Shown: positions 50,105 to 58,552 of the stretch, one piece after another
Position numbering within the stretch: position 1 is the stretch's first letter
Layout of the letters: every line of letters starts with the position of its first letter
Origin: Ideonella sp. MAG2
GTDB lineage: Bacteria > Pseudomonadota > Gammaproteobacteria > Burkholderiales > Burkholderiaceae_C
Assembly (NCBI GenBank): GCA_004359425.1
Contig: PTEU01000002.1
Coordinates: forward strand, 1,328,402-1,392,401
Reading direction: 5' to 3'
Length of the DNA stretch: 64,000 nt
Translations under genes and position numbers: made by a program
Notes under the pieces: model-generated
What the model saw: the letters and a program-made list of their open reading frames with translations, nothing else
Told to the model about the DNA's origin: nothing
Databases searched by the model: none

Positions 50105-50212
50105 GGGTCCAGCCTCAGGAGCAACGGCTTCTAGAGCACATGCCAGGGGCTAGGAGCCTGTCGGACTTGGGGAGTGTCGGCTGCAAATCGGCCGCAGCGC
50201 CCAGCGGCAAAG

Positions 50213-50737
50213 TTAGCCTTTGCGCCGTCTTGGCCCGCCCATGGTCCCCTTGGCCTGTACCACCGGCAGCCTCACTTCAGACTTGATTTCGCGCAGCACG
50301 ATGCTGCTGCGCACATGGGTCACGCCAGGCAGCTTGAAGATGGTGTCGTGCAGCAGTTGTTCGTAGTGCTTGATATCGCGCACCAGTACCGTCATGATGT
50401 AGTCGGCTTGGCCGGTGGTGGAGAGGCAGCGCACGATCTGCGGGCTGGCGGCTACGGCGTCTTCAAAGCGGCGCACCAGGGCCTCGGTGTGCTCGCTCAA
50501 GTTGGCCTCGACCACCACGGCCAGGTTGAGGCCCACCTTTTCGCGGTCCACCAAGGCGGTGTAGCCGGTGATGACGCCGGCGGCTTCCATGTCCTTCATC
50601 CGTTTCCAGCAGGGAGTGGCGGAGAGCCCCACGGCGTCGGAGATCTGTTGCACGGTTTGGCGTGAGTCGCGTTGCAGCTCAGCCAGGATTTTGAGGCTGT
50701 AGGTGTCGAGAGTGAATTCAACTTCTGAACCGCTCAT
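50213..50737 (-). CDS. Lrp/AsnC-family transcription regulator
   Basis: Winged-helix DNA-binding domain (LKILAELQRDSRQTVQQISD) followed by the RAM ligand domain (VLVRDIKHYEQLLHDTIFKL and GVTHVRSSIVLREIKSE). ATG at 50737 gives 174 residues; a longer reading to 50800 uses an unlikely start. It is divergent from the indolepyruvate oxidoreductase gene, separated by 86 bases, so it is the obvious regulator of amino acid-responsive expression of that enzyme. The last residues (GPRRRKG) are basic. Confidence 0.92.
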   Translation of the reverse strand: MSGSEVEFTLDTYSLKILAELQRDSRQTVQQISDAVGLSATPCWKRMKDMEAAGVITGYTALVDREKVGLNLAVVVEANLSEHTEALVRRFEDAVAASPQIVRCLSTTGQADYIMTVLVRDIKHYEQLLHDTIFKLPGVTHVRSSIVLREIKSEVRLPVVQAKGTMGGPRRRKG

Positions 50738-50823
50738 TGGAAGAATCCTTTTCTTCAGAAATGCTTTGTTCCCAGTGTATTCAAGAAAGAATTCCTTCAT
50801 CTAAAGAACCAAAATCCTGCGCC

Positions 50824-53800
50824 ATGAATACCCGAACCATCCCGTCCACCGCCTCGAACACGCCCTCAGAGATCGTCCGCCCCGACTATCAGTTGTCTGA
50901 CAGCTTGTGGGCCGACGGCGGTGCCATTTTTCTGACGGGCACACAAGCCTTGGTGCGCTTGCTGGTGATGCAGCGCCAGCGCGATGCGGCGCGGGGCTGG
51001 AACACGGCGGGTTTCATCAGCGGCTATCGCGGCTCGCCGCTGGGCATGGTGGATCAGGCCATTTGGAAGGCCGGCAAGCGCTTTGAAGATGTAGGCTTGC
51101 GCTTTGTGCCGGCCATCAATGAGGAACTGGGTGCCACCCAAGTGCTGGGCACTCAGCGGGTAGAGAGCGACCCCGAGCGCACCGTGGAGGCCGTGTTTGG
51201 CATGTGGTACGGCAAAGGCCCGGGGGTGGACCGTGCGGGCGATGCGCTGAAACATGGCAATGCCTATGGCTCTTCGCCCAAGGGTGGGGTGTTGGTGGTG
51301 GCGGGCGATGACCACGGCTGTGTGTCGTCCTCCATGCCGCACCAAAGCGACCAAGCCTTCATGGCCTGGAGCATGCCGGTGCTGCAACCGGCCTGTGTGG
51401 CGGAGTACCTGGAGTTTGGGCTCTACGGCTATGAGCTCTCGCGTTACAGCGGCGCGTGGGTGGGCATGGCCGCTCTGTCGGAAGTGGTGGAAAGCGGCTC
51501 CACTGTCGACCTGGACGCGATCAAAGCTCGCATGGCGACCTGGGCCGATGCCGACACCGTGCGCCAAACCACCGGCCATCAAGCCCCGGCGGACGGCCTG
51601 CATTACCGCTGGCCCGACTTTCCGTCGCTCAACATCGAGCGTCGCTTGGCAGACAAACTCGCCGCTGTGGCGGCCTTCGCCAAAGTCAATAGCGTGGACC
51701 GCGAGGTCATCACCAGCCCGCAAGCCCAGGTCGGTATCGTGACATGCGGCAAGGCGCACTTCGACCTGATGGAGGTGCTGCGTCGACTGGAAATCAGCCT
51801 CGAGATGCTGGCCGAAGCGGGCGTGAGGCTTTATAAAGTAGGTTTGGCCTTTCCGTTGGAAGCCTCTCGCATGCGGGCCTTTGCCCAAGGCTTGAGCGAA
51901 GTCTTGGTCATCGAAGAAAAAGGCGCGGTCGTCGAGACCCAGATGCGCGACATGTTCTATAACGCCCCTGTGGGCCAGAGGCCGGGCATTGTGGGCAAGC
52001 GCGACAAGTTCGGTGTCCCGTTAATTTCAGCGTTAGGCGAGCTGCGGCCCTCGCGCTTGATCGAGATCGTGGCGCACTGGATCGAACGTCACTTCCCCGG
52101 CCACGCAAGCCTAGGCAATCACCTGCAGCATGTGCGAGATTTCACCCCGCCTGAGCTGCTGTCCAACGCCGCCGACGCCGTCAAGCGCGTGCCTTACTTC
52201 TGTGCGGGCTGCCCGCACAACACCAGCACCAAGGTGCCTGAAGGCTCGTCCGCCCGGGCCGGCATTGGCTGCCACTTCATGGCCAACTGGATGGACCGCG
52301 ACACCGCCGGCCTGATCCAGATGGGCGGGGAGGGCGTGGACTGGGTCTCGCACTCCATGTTCACCCGCGTGCCGCATGTGTTCCAAAACCTGGGCGATGG
52401 CACTTACTACCATTCGGGCTACTTGGCCATCCGCCAAGCCGTGGCGGCCAAGGCCACACTGACCTACAAAATTTTGTTCAACGATGCCGTCGCCATGACA
52501 GGCGGCCAGCCGGTCGATGGCGTCATCAGCGTGGACGCCATCGCCCGCCAGGTCGAGAGTGAAGGCGTGAAGAAGGTGGTGGTGGTGTCCGACGACATTG
52601 CCAAGTACGACAGCCAACGCGGCCGCTTCCCCGCAGGCACTGAGTTCCATGACCGCGCCGAGCTGGACCGCCTGCAGCGCGAGCTGCGCGAGGTGGCCGG
52701 TGTCACCGTGCTGATCTACGAGCAAACCTGTGCCGCTGAAAAGCGCCGCCGCCGCAAGAAAAAGGAGATGGTGGATCCGCCCAAGCGCCTGTTCATCAAC
52801 GAGGCCGTGTGTGAAGGCTGCGGTGACTGCACCGTGCAGAGCAACTGCGTGGCCGTGCTGCCCCATGAAACTGACTTTGGTCGCAAGCGCAAGATCGACC
52901 AAACCGCCTGCAACAAAGACTACGCCTGCGCCAAAGGTTTTTGCCCCAGCTTTGTGGGCGTGACGGGCGGCACCTTGCGCCGCAAGGCCGGTGCCTTGGC
53001 CTCTGACAAAGCCGCCTTCTTGGCCTTGGTCGACCAGTTGCCCCAGCCTCGCGCCCATGCCTGGACAGGCCCTTATGACCTGCTGGTCACGGGCGTGGGC
53101 GGCACCGGCGTGGTGACGGTGGGCGCGGTGATCGCCATGGCCGCGCACCTCGAGGGCAAGTCGGCGTCGGTGTTGGACTTCATGGGCTTTGCCCAGAAGG
53201 GCGGCTCGGTGCTGTCCTTTGTGCGCTTGGCCGACAGGCCCGAGCGCCTGAACCAAGTGCGCATTGACACCCAGCAGGCCGATGCCATTCTGGCCTGCGA
53301 CATCGTGGTGGGCGCGTCAGCCGACGCGCTGCAAACCGTGCGCCACGGCCGCACCCAGATCTTGGCCAATGTGCATGAGATCCCGGTGGCCGAATCCTTG
53401 AAGAACCCTGACGCTAAGCTGCGCGTGGCCCAGATGTTGGAGAAGATGCGCTTTGTGGCGGGGGCCGAGCAAGTCATTACCTTTGATGCGCAGACCCTGG
53501 CCGAGGAGTTTTTGGGTGACACCATCACCGCCAACATCCTGGCCATGGGCTTGGCCTGGCAACACGGCTTGATCCCGGTGAGCCTGGGCGCTTTGCAGCG
53601 CGCCATTGAGCTCAACGGCGTGGCCGTGGAAGCCAACAAAATGGCCTTTGCGCTGGGACGCTTGGCAGCAGGTGATGGCCAGGCACTGAGCCGACTGCGC
53701 GGCCATGCTGCTGCTGCCCCGCACGCCGCGGCAGGCGAGCCGCTCGACGCTCTATTAGCCCGCGCCAAGGCCCACCTGACCGCATGGCAAGACGCGGCTT

Positions 53801-54444
53801 GGGCTCAGCGCTTTGAGCGCAGCATTCAGGCTTTGGCGCAAGCCGAGCGCCGGGCGCTGCCGCAGGGCGACCAAGCGCTGACCCGCGCCGCCGCGCAGAG
53901 CTTGCTCAAACTGATGAGCTACAAGGACGAGTACGAAGTAGCGCGGCTCTACACCGACGGCCAGTTTGCCCGCGCCCTGGCGGACCAGTTTGAGGGTGAT
54001 CTGCGCCTGGAGTTTCATATGGCGCCGCCCCTGCTGTCCAAGCCCAAAGACGGCCATGCGCCCCGCAAAGTGCGCCTCGGCCCTTGGCTGATGCCCGCTT
54101 TGGGCCTGCTGGCCAAAGCACGCCGCCTGCGCGGCAGCGTGTGGGACGTGTTCGGCAAGACCGAAGAGCGCCGCATGGAGCGCAGCCTGATCACTGAGTT
54201 TGAACAGCGACTAGAGGCCCTGGCTCAAGACCTGAGCCCGCAGAACCATGCGCTGGCCCTGCAAGTGGCGTCACTGCCGCAAAGCATGCGTGGCTACGGT
54301 CACGTCAAGCTGGCCAATGTGGCCCTGGCACGGGTGCGCGAGGCTGAGTTGCTGCACCGCTTCAACCCGCAGCGCTATCCCCGCCCCCAAGGTCCGGCAC
54401 GGGCCGGGCAAATCAAGGGGATTGAAGTGGTGGCGTTGAACTAA
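50824..54444 (+). CDS. Indolepyruvate ferredoxin oxidoreductase (fused alpha/beta)
   Basis: Oxidises aromatic 2-oxo acids from amino acid transamination to aryl-acetyl-CoA, reducing ferredoxin. In the 1206-residue protein: N-terminal TPP domains (RGSPLGMVDQ, VLVVAGDDHGCVSSS, AGCPHNTSTKVPEGS and the TPP stretch), an Fe-S region with CEGCGDCTVQSNC and CNKDYACAKGFCPSF, and a C-terminal gamma domain starting VTGVGGTGVVTVGAVIA. Single-chain enzymes of this type are common in aerobic proteobacteria. ATG at 50824 lies in the divergent region with the Lrp regulator; an in-frame extension to 50737 overlaps that gene's start. Complete; its end overlaps the next minus-strand gene by 32 bases. Confidence 0.95.
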   Translation: MNTRTIPSTASNTPSEIVRPDYQLSDSLWADGGAIFLTGTQALVRLLVMQRQRDAARGWNTAGFISGYRGSPLGMVDQAIWKAGKRFEDVGLRFVPAINEELGATQVLGTQRVESDPERTVEAVFGMWYGKGPGVDRAGDALKHGNAYGSSPKGGVLVVAGDDHGCVSSSMPHQSDQAFMAWSMPVLQPACVAEYLEFGLYGYELSRYSGAWVGMAALSEVVESGSTVDLDAIKARMATWADADTVRQTTGHQAPADGLHYRWPDFPSLNIERRLADKLAAVAAFAKVNSVDREVITSPQAQVGIVTCGKAHFDLMEVLRRLEISLEMLAEAGVRLYKVGLAFPLEASRMRAFAQGLSEVLVIEEKGAVVETQMRDMFYNAPVGQRPGIVGKRDKFGVPLISALGELRPSRLIEIVAHWIERHFPGHASLGNHLQHVRDFTPPELLSNAADAVKRVPYFCAGCPHNTSTKVPEGSSARAGIGCHFMANWMDRDTAGLIQMGGEGVDWVSHSMFTRVPHVFQNLGDGTYYHSGYLAIRQAVAAKATLTYKILFNDAVAMTGGQPVDGVISVDAIARQVESEGVKKVVVVSDDIAKYDSQRGRFPAGTEFHDRAELDRLQRELREVAGVTVLIYEQTCAAEKRRRRKKKEMVDPPKRLFINEAVCEGCGDCTVQSNCVAVLPHETDFGRKRKIDQTACNKDYACAKGFCPSFVGVTGGTLRRKAGALASDKAAFLALVDQLPQPRAHAWTGPYDLLVTGVGGTGVVTVGAVIAMAAHLEGKSASVLDFMGFAQKGGSVLSFVRLADRPERLNQVRIDTQQADAILACDIVVGASADALQTVRHGRTQILANVHEIPVAESLKNPDAKLRVAQMLEKMRFVAGAEQVITFDAQTLAEEFLGDTITANILAMGLAWQHGLIPVSLGALQRAIELNGVAVEANKMAFALGRLAAGDGQALSRLRGHAAAAPHAAAGEPLDALLARAKAHLTAWQDAAWAQRFERSIQALAQAERRALPQGDQALTRAAAQSLLKLMSYKDEYEVARLYTDGQFARALADQFEGDLRLEFHMAPPLLSKPKDGHAPRKVRLGPWLMPALGLLAKARRLRGSVWDVFGKTEERRMERSLITEFEQRLEALAQDLSPQNHALALQVASLPQSMRGYGHVKLANVALARVREAELLHRFNPQRYPRPQGPARAGQIKGIEVVALN

Positions 54445-55117
54445 ATTCGGCCGCAGGCTCCAGCGCCAGCCGGGCCTGCCGCTTGGCCATGTGCTGCGCC
54501 ACGCACTTCTCCAGGTGCGCCTTGTTGGCCTTTTGAAGCTCATGCAGCAGCGCATGGTCGGCCGCCACCGGGCCCATGTGCTGAGCAAAGCGCTCGGTGA
54601 TGTCGCGCTGTAGGCGGATCAACAACTGCGCGGTCACGTCGGCGTCCGACATGGCGCGGTGGGCCTGGCCGTCGCGCTTCAGGCCGCACCACTCGCCCAA
54701 GGCGCTCAGCTTGTGGCTGGGGGCCTCGGGGTAGAGGCGGCGGCTCAGCAGCACGGTGCACGCAAACTCGTGGGCCGGGTCGGGCTCCAGCCCGGCGCGG
54801 GCGCGCTCGGCCAGCCAAAAGCCCCGGTCAAACGAGGCGTTGTGGGCCACCATGGGGATGCCGCGTGTGAAGCCGTCCAACTCGCGCATCACCTCTTCAG
54901 CGGGTGGGCCAGACTGCATCATGGCGTTGCTGATGCCGGTGAGTTGTTCAATAAAGGGCGGTATCCAGGCGTCCGTCTTCATCAGGCTCTGAAAGCGGCC
55001 CACGATCTGGCCATCACGCACCAGCACGGCGGCAATTTCAGTGGCCCGAGCCCCTTGCGCCGGGCCCATGCCGGTGGTTTCAAAGTCGATGACGGCGATG
55101 GTGTTGGATCGAGGCAT
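54413..55117 (-). CDS. DEDDh 3'-5' exonuclease, DNA polymerase III epsilon-like
   Basis: RNase T/DnaQ-type exonuclease. ExoI DFETTGMG, ExoII AHNASFDRGF and ExoIII HRAMSDADVT motifs are visible, with the DEDDh residues. 234 residues from ATG at 55117; longer reading to 55309 is unlikely. The tail (AQHMAKRQARL) is helical and may bind partners. Likely role in DNA repair or RNA processing; the main replicative DnaQ is normally elsewhere. Convergent with the oxidoreductase gene, overlapping by 32 bases. Confidence 0.87.
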   Translation of the reverse strand: MPRSNTIAVIDFETTGMGPAQGARATEIAAVLVRDGQIVGRFQSLMKTDAWIPPFIEQLTGISNAMMQSGPPAEEVMRELDGFTRGIPMVAHNASFDRGFWLAERARAGLEPDPAHEFACTVLLSRRLYPEAPSHKLSALGEWCGLKRDGQAHRAMSDADVTAQLLIRLQRDITERFAQHMGPVAADHALLHELQKANKAHLEKCVAQHMAKRQARLALEPAAEFSSTPPLQSP

Positions 55118-55184
55118 AGTGCCATTTTCGCAGCCATGCGGCCTGCTACAGTTTTGAGCTCTGACACATCCAAAGGAGGGAGCG

Positions 55185-55976
55185 ATGACTGTGGAGTTCA
55201 AACGTGCTGGGGTCGGGGCCGCACTGTTGCTGCTCTTGCTGGCTGGCTGCGGCAAAGGCGGCGTGGAGCTGGGGCAGGGCGGCTCGGTGGTGACGGGTTC
55301 TGGCGGCACGGCGGGAGCTCAAAACGCCGCCAAGGCGCTTCAACGCTGTGACGCCCCCATTGCCGTGGTGGCCCTGGAAGAGAACCAAAGGGGCTACATC
55401 GGTCTGGGCCGGGGCGGCTTGCCGGAATCTCCCTTGCCTTTGGTGCGGGTCTTGATGCAGCAGAGTGGCTGCTTCCGTATTGTTGACCGCAATGCGGGCC
55501 TGAAGGCCACGGTGCGTGAGCAAGAATTGAAGGACCAAGGCATTCTCAAAGCCGACGGGAGCGTGCGCAAGGGTCAAGGCCTGATGGCGCAGTACAGCGT
55601 GGTGCCCAGCCTGACCTTTTCAGAGCGCGATGCAGGCCGTCAGATCGGCGGCATTCTGGCCAAGATTCCTGGCGTAGAGGGCTTTGCCGGTGCTGCGGAG
55701 CAGGTCAAGGTGAAGGAGGCTCAGGTGGTGCTCTTGCTGACCGACGTGGAGTCCACCGAACAGTTGTCGTCTGCCACGGGCTCGGCCCGCACCACCGACC
55801 TGGGCCTGGGCGGCTTGGCCTTGGGGGCGGGCGGTGGCTTGGGTGGTTTGGGCTGGAGCAATACCAATGAGGGCAAGGTGATCGCCGCCGCCTTTTTGGA
55901 TGCGCACAACCAACTGGTGACCCAGTTGCGGACCTTAGCCGCTAAGCCCCTGCCGCCGTTGACGCCGGTGCGCTGA
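55185..55976 (+). CDS. CsgG/HfaB-like lipoprotein
   Basis: Signal peptide with LLAGC lipobox (cysteine at about residue 22). The mature protein resembles CsgG-like proteins that handle envelope or curli-type export: VRVLMQQSGCFRIVDRNAGL and QLVTQLRTLA. A Gly-rich low-complexity stretch (LGLGGLALGAGGGLGGLGWS) is near the C-terminus. 263 residues; ATG at 55185 has AGGAGGG upstream. No csgEF partners lie nearby. Function is uncertain; a lone CsgG-type lipoprotein is common in Burkholderiales. Confidence 0.7.
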   Translation: MTVEFKRAGVGAALLLLLLAGCGKGGVELGQGGSVVTGSGGTAGAQNAAKALQRCDAPIAVVALEENQRGYIGLGRGGLPESPLPLVRVLMQQSGCFRIVDRNAGLKATVREQELKDQGILKADGSVRKGQGLMAQYSVVPSLTFSERDAGRQIGGILAKIPGVEGFAGAAEQVKVKEAQVVLLLTDVESTEQLSSATGSARTTDLGLGGLALGAGGGLGGLGWSNTNEGKVIAAAFLDAHNQLVTQLRTLAAKPLPPLTPVR

Positions 55977-55979
55977 GCC

Positions 55980-56330
55980 TCAGGGCAACAGTTCGCGCAC
56001 CAACTCCGGTGGGCGGCACAGGCGGGTGCCTTTGGGCGTGACCACAATCGGGCGATTCAACAACACCGGGTGGGCATGAATGGCCGCGATCAGCGCGTCC
56101 TCGCTCAGCGCGGGGTCGCCCAGCTTCAGCTCGCTGTAGACCGCCTCTTTGCTGCGCATCAACTCGCGCACGGGCAGGCCACAGGCTTTGACCAAGGCCT
56201 TGAGCTCAGCCACCGACGGCGGACTTTGCAGGTAATCAATGACTTTTGGTGTCAGCCCTGCTTCTTGGATCAGGGCCAGCGCCCCGCGCGAGTTGCTGCA
56301 GCGGGCGTTGTGATAGATCGTGATGTTCAT
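55980..56330 (-). CDS. ArsC-family arsenate reductase-like protein
   Basis: Thioredoxin-fold protein of the ArsC/Spx/YffB group. The catalytic cysteine lies in YHNARCSNSRGAL and the family Arg/Pro stretch is NRPIVVTPKGTRLCRPPE. 116 residues, complete; start ATG at 56330. No arsB or arsR lies near, so an arsenate role is unproven; glutaredoxin-linked disulfide reductase activity of another kind is possible. Convergent with the CsgG-like gene and divergent from the TSUP gene. Confidence 0.85.
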   Translation of the reverse strand: MNITIYHNARCSNSRGALALIQEAGLTPKVIDYLQSPPSVAELKALVKACGLPVRELMRSKEAVYSELKLGDPALSEDALIAAIHAHPVLLNRPIVVTPKGTRLCRPPELVRELLP

Positions 56331-56389
56331 GGGTCGTCATTGTCGCCCGGCCGCTGCGGCGAGAATGCAGGCATCACGATGGGGACCAC

Positions 56390-57157
56390 ATGCTCGTTGA
56401 CAGTTTGATTCTGGGCGCAGCGGCGCTGGGGGCCGGTGTGCTCAATGCGATGGCGGGCGGGGGCAGTTTCTTGACCTTTCCGGCGCTGGCCTTTACCGGG
56501 GTGCCGGTGATTGCCGCCAATGCCACCAGTGCGTTGGCGGTGTGCCCAGGTTACCTGGGCAGTGCCTTGGGTTTCAAGGCCGAGTTGGCCGCATTGCCGC
56601 GGGCGCGTTTGGTGCGAGAGGGCCTGGTTTGCGCCTTGGGTGGCTTGGGTGGCGCGGCGCTGCTGCTGGTGACACCAGCTAAAGTTTTTTCGGCTGTGGT
56701 GCCGTGGTTGCTGCTCTTTGCCACGCTGCTCTTCGCGCTGGGCCCCAAGTTGCTGGCGCAGCGGCAGGCGCACTTGGCCGCTGCGCAAGTCCCGTCTGGC
56801 TCGACGGGTTTGTCACGCTGGCTGGGCCTGGGCGCAGTGGCGGTGTATGGTGGCTACTTCAACGGCGGCTTGGGCATCTTGCTGATGGCGCTCTACACCG
56901 TCACGGGCGAGCGCGACATCCACACGGCAAACGCCTTGAAGAACCTCAATTCGCTGGTGTTGTCAGTGCTGTCGGTGCTGGCATTTGCCTTTGCCGGAGC
57001 CATTGCCTGGCCTCAAGCATTGGGCATGGCGGTTGTGGCGACAGCCGGAGGTTACATTGGCGCACGCTGGGCTAAGCGCATGGCCATTGGGCAGGTGAGG
57101 GCCGTCGTCATCGCCACGGGGTTGATCATGTCATTGGTGTTTTTCTGGAGGATGTGA
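56390..57157 (+). CDS. TauE/SafE (TSUP) family membrane transporter
   Basis: Probably exports or imports sulfur-containing organic anions or sulfite. Several hydrophobic helices are evident, with the signature repeats NAMAGGGSFLTFPALAFTGV near the N-terminus and GYFNGGLGILLMALYTVTG in the second half. 255 residues. ATG at 56390. Its stop overlaps the GTG upstream of panE (57154), so both genes are probably cotranscribed. Substrate unknown. Confidence 0.88.
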   Translation: MLVDSLILGAAALGAGVLNAMAGGGSFLTFPALAFTGVPVIAANATSALAVCPGYLGSALGFKAELAALPRARLVREGLVCALGGLGGAALLLVTPAKVFSAVVPWLLLFATLLFALGPKLLAQRQAHLAAAQVPSGSTGLSRWLGLGAVAVYGGYFNGGLGILLMALYTVTGERDIHTANALKNLNSLVLSVLSVLAFAFAGAIAWPQALGMAVVATAGGYIGARWAKRMAIGQVRAVVIATGLIMSLVFFWRM

Positions 57158-57159
57158 AC

Positions 57160-58134
57160 ATGAAGATTTGCATTTATGGAGCGGGTGCTATTGGCGGCCT
57201 CATTGGCACACGTCTCGCGGCCACCGGCCAGCATGATCTCAGCGCGGTGGCGCGCGGTGCTACTTTGGCAGCCTTGCAAACTCAGGGCTTTCGGGTGCAA
57301 TCGGCCGCTGGGCTGATCAGCGGGCCGGTGCAGGCCGAGCAAGATCCGGCGCGCTTGGGCCCGCAAGATGTGGTGGTGATCGCCGTCAAGGGTGGTGCCC
57401 TGCCCAACATCGCAATGAGCATCGCACCGCTCTTGGGGCCGGACACCGTGGTTTTGCCCGCACTCAACGGGGTGCCCTGGTGGTTTGGGGAGAGCCTGCC
57501 GGCCTTACAGGGGCTGGAGCTGCCGGCGGTGAACCCAGGAGGAACCTTGTCCGAAGCGATTGCCTTGAAGCATGTCGTGGGCTGCGTTGTGCATGCTTCG
57601 GCCTCCTGTCCAGAGCCAGGCCTGGTACACCATCGCATGGGTCAGGGTTTGATCATCGGGGAGCCCCTCGGCGGGGTCTCTGAGCGCTTGCAGGCCCTTG
57701 CGGCGGCGCTGCGAGGTGCCGGTTTTGAGGTGACCGAATCCCCGCGCATCCAACAAGACGTTTGGTACAAGCTCTGGGGCAATATGACCATGAATCCGAT
57801 CTCTGCGCTGACGGGAGCCACCTGCGACCAAGTCTTGGCCGACCCGCTGCTGCGAGAGTTTTGCAGCGCCGCCATGCGTGAGGCCGCAGTCATTGGCGAG
57901 CGCTTGGGATGCCCGATTGCCCAGTCCCCGGAGGATCGGCATGCGGTGACGCAAAAACTCGGTGCCTTCAAAACCTCCATGCTGCAAGACGTGGAAGCGG
58001 GGCGCAGCATCGAACTGGACGCTATCGTTACCTCAGTGCAGCAAATTGGGCAGGTGTTGGCCGTGCCCACGCCCTTCATCAATGCCTTGCTGGGCATGAC
58101 CCGGGTGTTTGCGCGGCAGCGGGGGCTCTACTGA
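57160..58134 (+). CDS. 2-dehydropantoate 2-reductase (PanE/ApbA family)
   Basis: NADPH-dependent reductase of the ketopantoate reductase family. The nucleotide-binding motif GAGAIGGLIGTRLA is at residues 7-20 and the catalytic Lys/Asp region includes WYKLWGNMTMNPISALTGA and SIELDAIV. ATG at 57160 is chosen over GTG at 57154; a GGAGGATG ribosome binding site is just upstream. 324 residues, complete. Many paralogues of this family act on other 2-oxo acids, so the pantothenate role is an inference. Confidence 0.85.
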   Translation: MKICIYGAGAIGGLIGTRLAATGQHDLSAVARGATLAALQTQGFRVQSAAGLISGPVQAEQDPARLGPQDVVVIAVKGGALPNIAMSIAPLLGPDTVVLPALNGVPWWFGESLPALQGLELPAVNPGGTLSEAIALKHVVGCVVHASASCPEPGLVHHRMGQGLIIGEPLGGVSERLQALAAALRGAGFEVTESPRIQQDVWYKLWGNMTMNPISALTGATCDQVLADPLLREFCSAAMREAAVIGERLGCPIAQSPEDRHAVTQKLGAFKTSMLQDVEAGRSIELDAIVTSVQQIGQVLAVPTPFINALLGMTRVFARQRGLY

Positions 58135-58253
58135 AGCCTGAGTACCGATTTGCGCTTGCAGGTGTCCGACGCCTTGGCACAGGAGGCTGCCTGACCTCGA
58201 CCGAGGTGCTTGACCTCGAATGATGGCCAGAGGGGCGGTGCTATCATCGCCCG

Positions 58254-58464
58254 CGTTGGTGCCTGGCCTGCCCACTCGGGGCGGCTGGGGTAAACGGGAA
58301 TCAGGAGGGTGCGTCTCAGCGAGACAAGCCTCACCTGAGCTGCCCCCGCAACGGTAAGCGGACGGAGCTGTTCTTTCAGCCCCCGCTCGTGCACACAGTC
58401 ACTGGAGCCTTTGGGCTTTGGGAAGACAGCACGGGTCGCCTCCGCCAGCCCGGATACCGGCCAA
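58254..58464 (+). promoter_or_regulatory. Cobalamin (B12) riboswitch upstream of btuB
   Basis: Conserved boxes are in order: the early GGTAAACGGGAA region near 58290, GCCCCCGCAACGGTAAGCGG (58342-58361), GGGAAGACAGCACGGG (near 58418) and the B12 box CAGCCCGGATACCGGCC (58446-58462). This matches the AdoCbl aptamer class. It is followed by a hairpin terminator and then btuB, so binding of cobalamin likely switches transcription of the uptake operon off. Confidence 0.93.
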
Positions 58465-58500
58465 CAGGGTGGCCCAGCTTGTCTCAAGCCGGGCCGTTGA

Positions 58501-58534
58501 CAGGCGCTTGCGGGGAAGCTTGCGCCTGGGTTTT
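58501..58534 (+). terminator. Riboswitch expression-platform terminator
   Basis: CAGGCGC (58501-58507) pairs with GCGCCTG (58522-58528) around a 14-base loop, then GG and TTTT. Situated 37 bases after the B12 box, 19 bases before the btuB ATG, it is the probable intrinsic terminator of the riboswitch. An alternative antiterminator pairing was not worked out. Confidence 0.7.
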
Positions 58535-58552
58535 GTCCTGTCTGGTTTCCCC

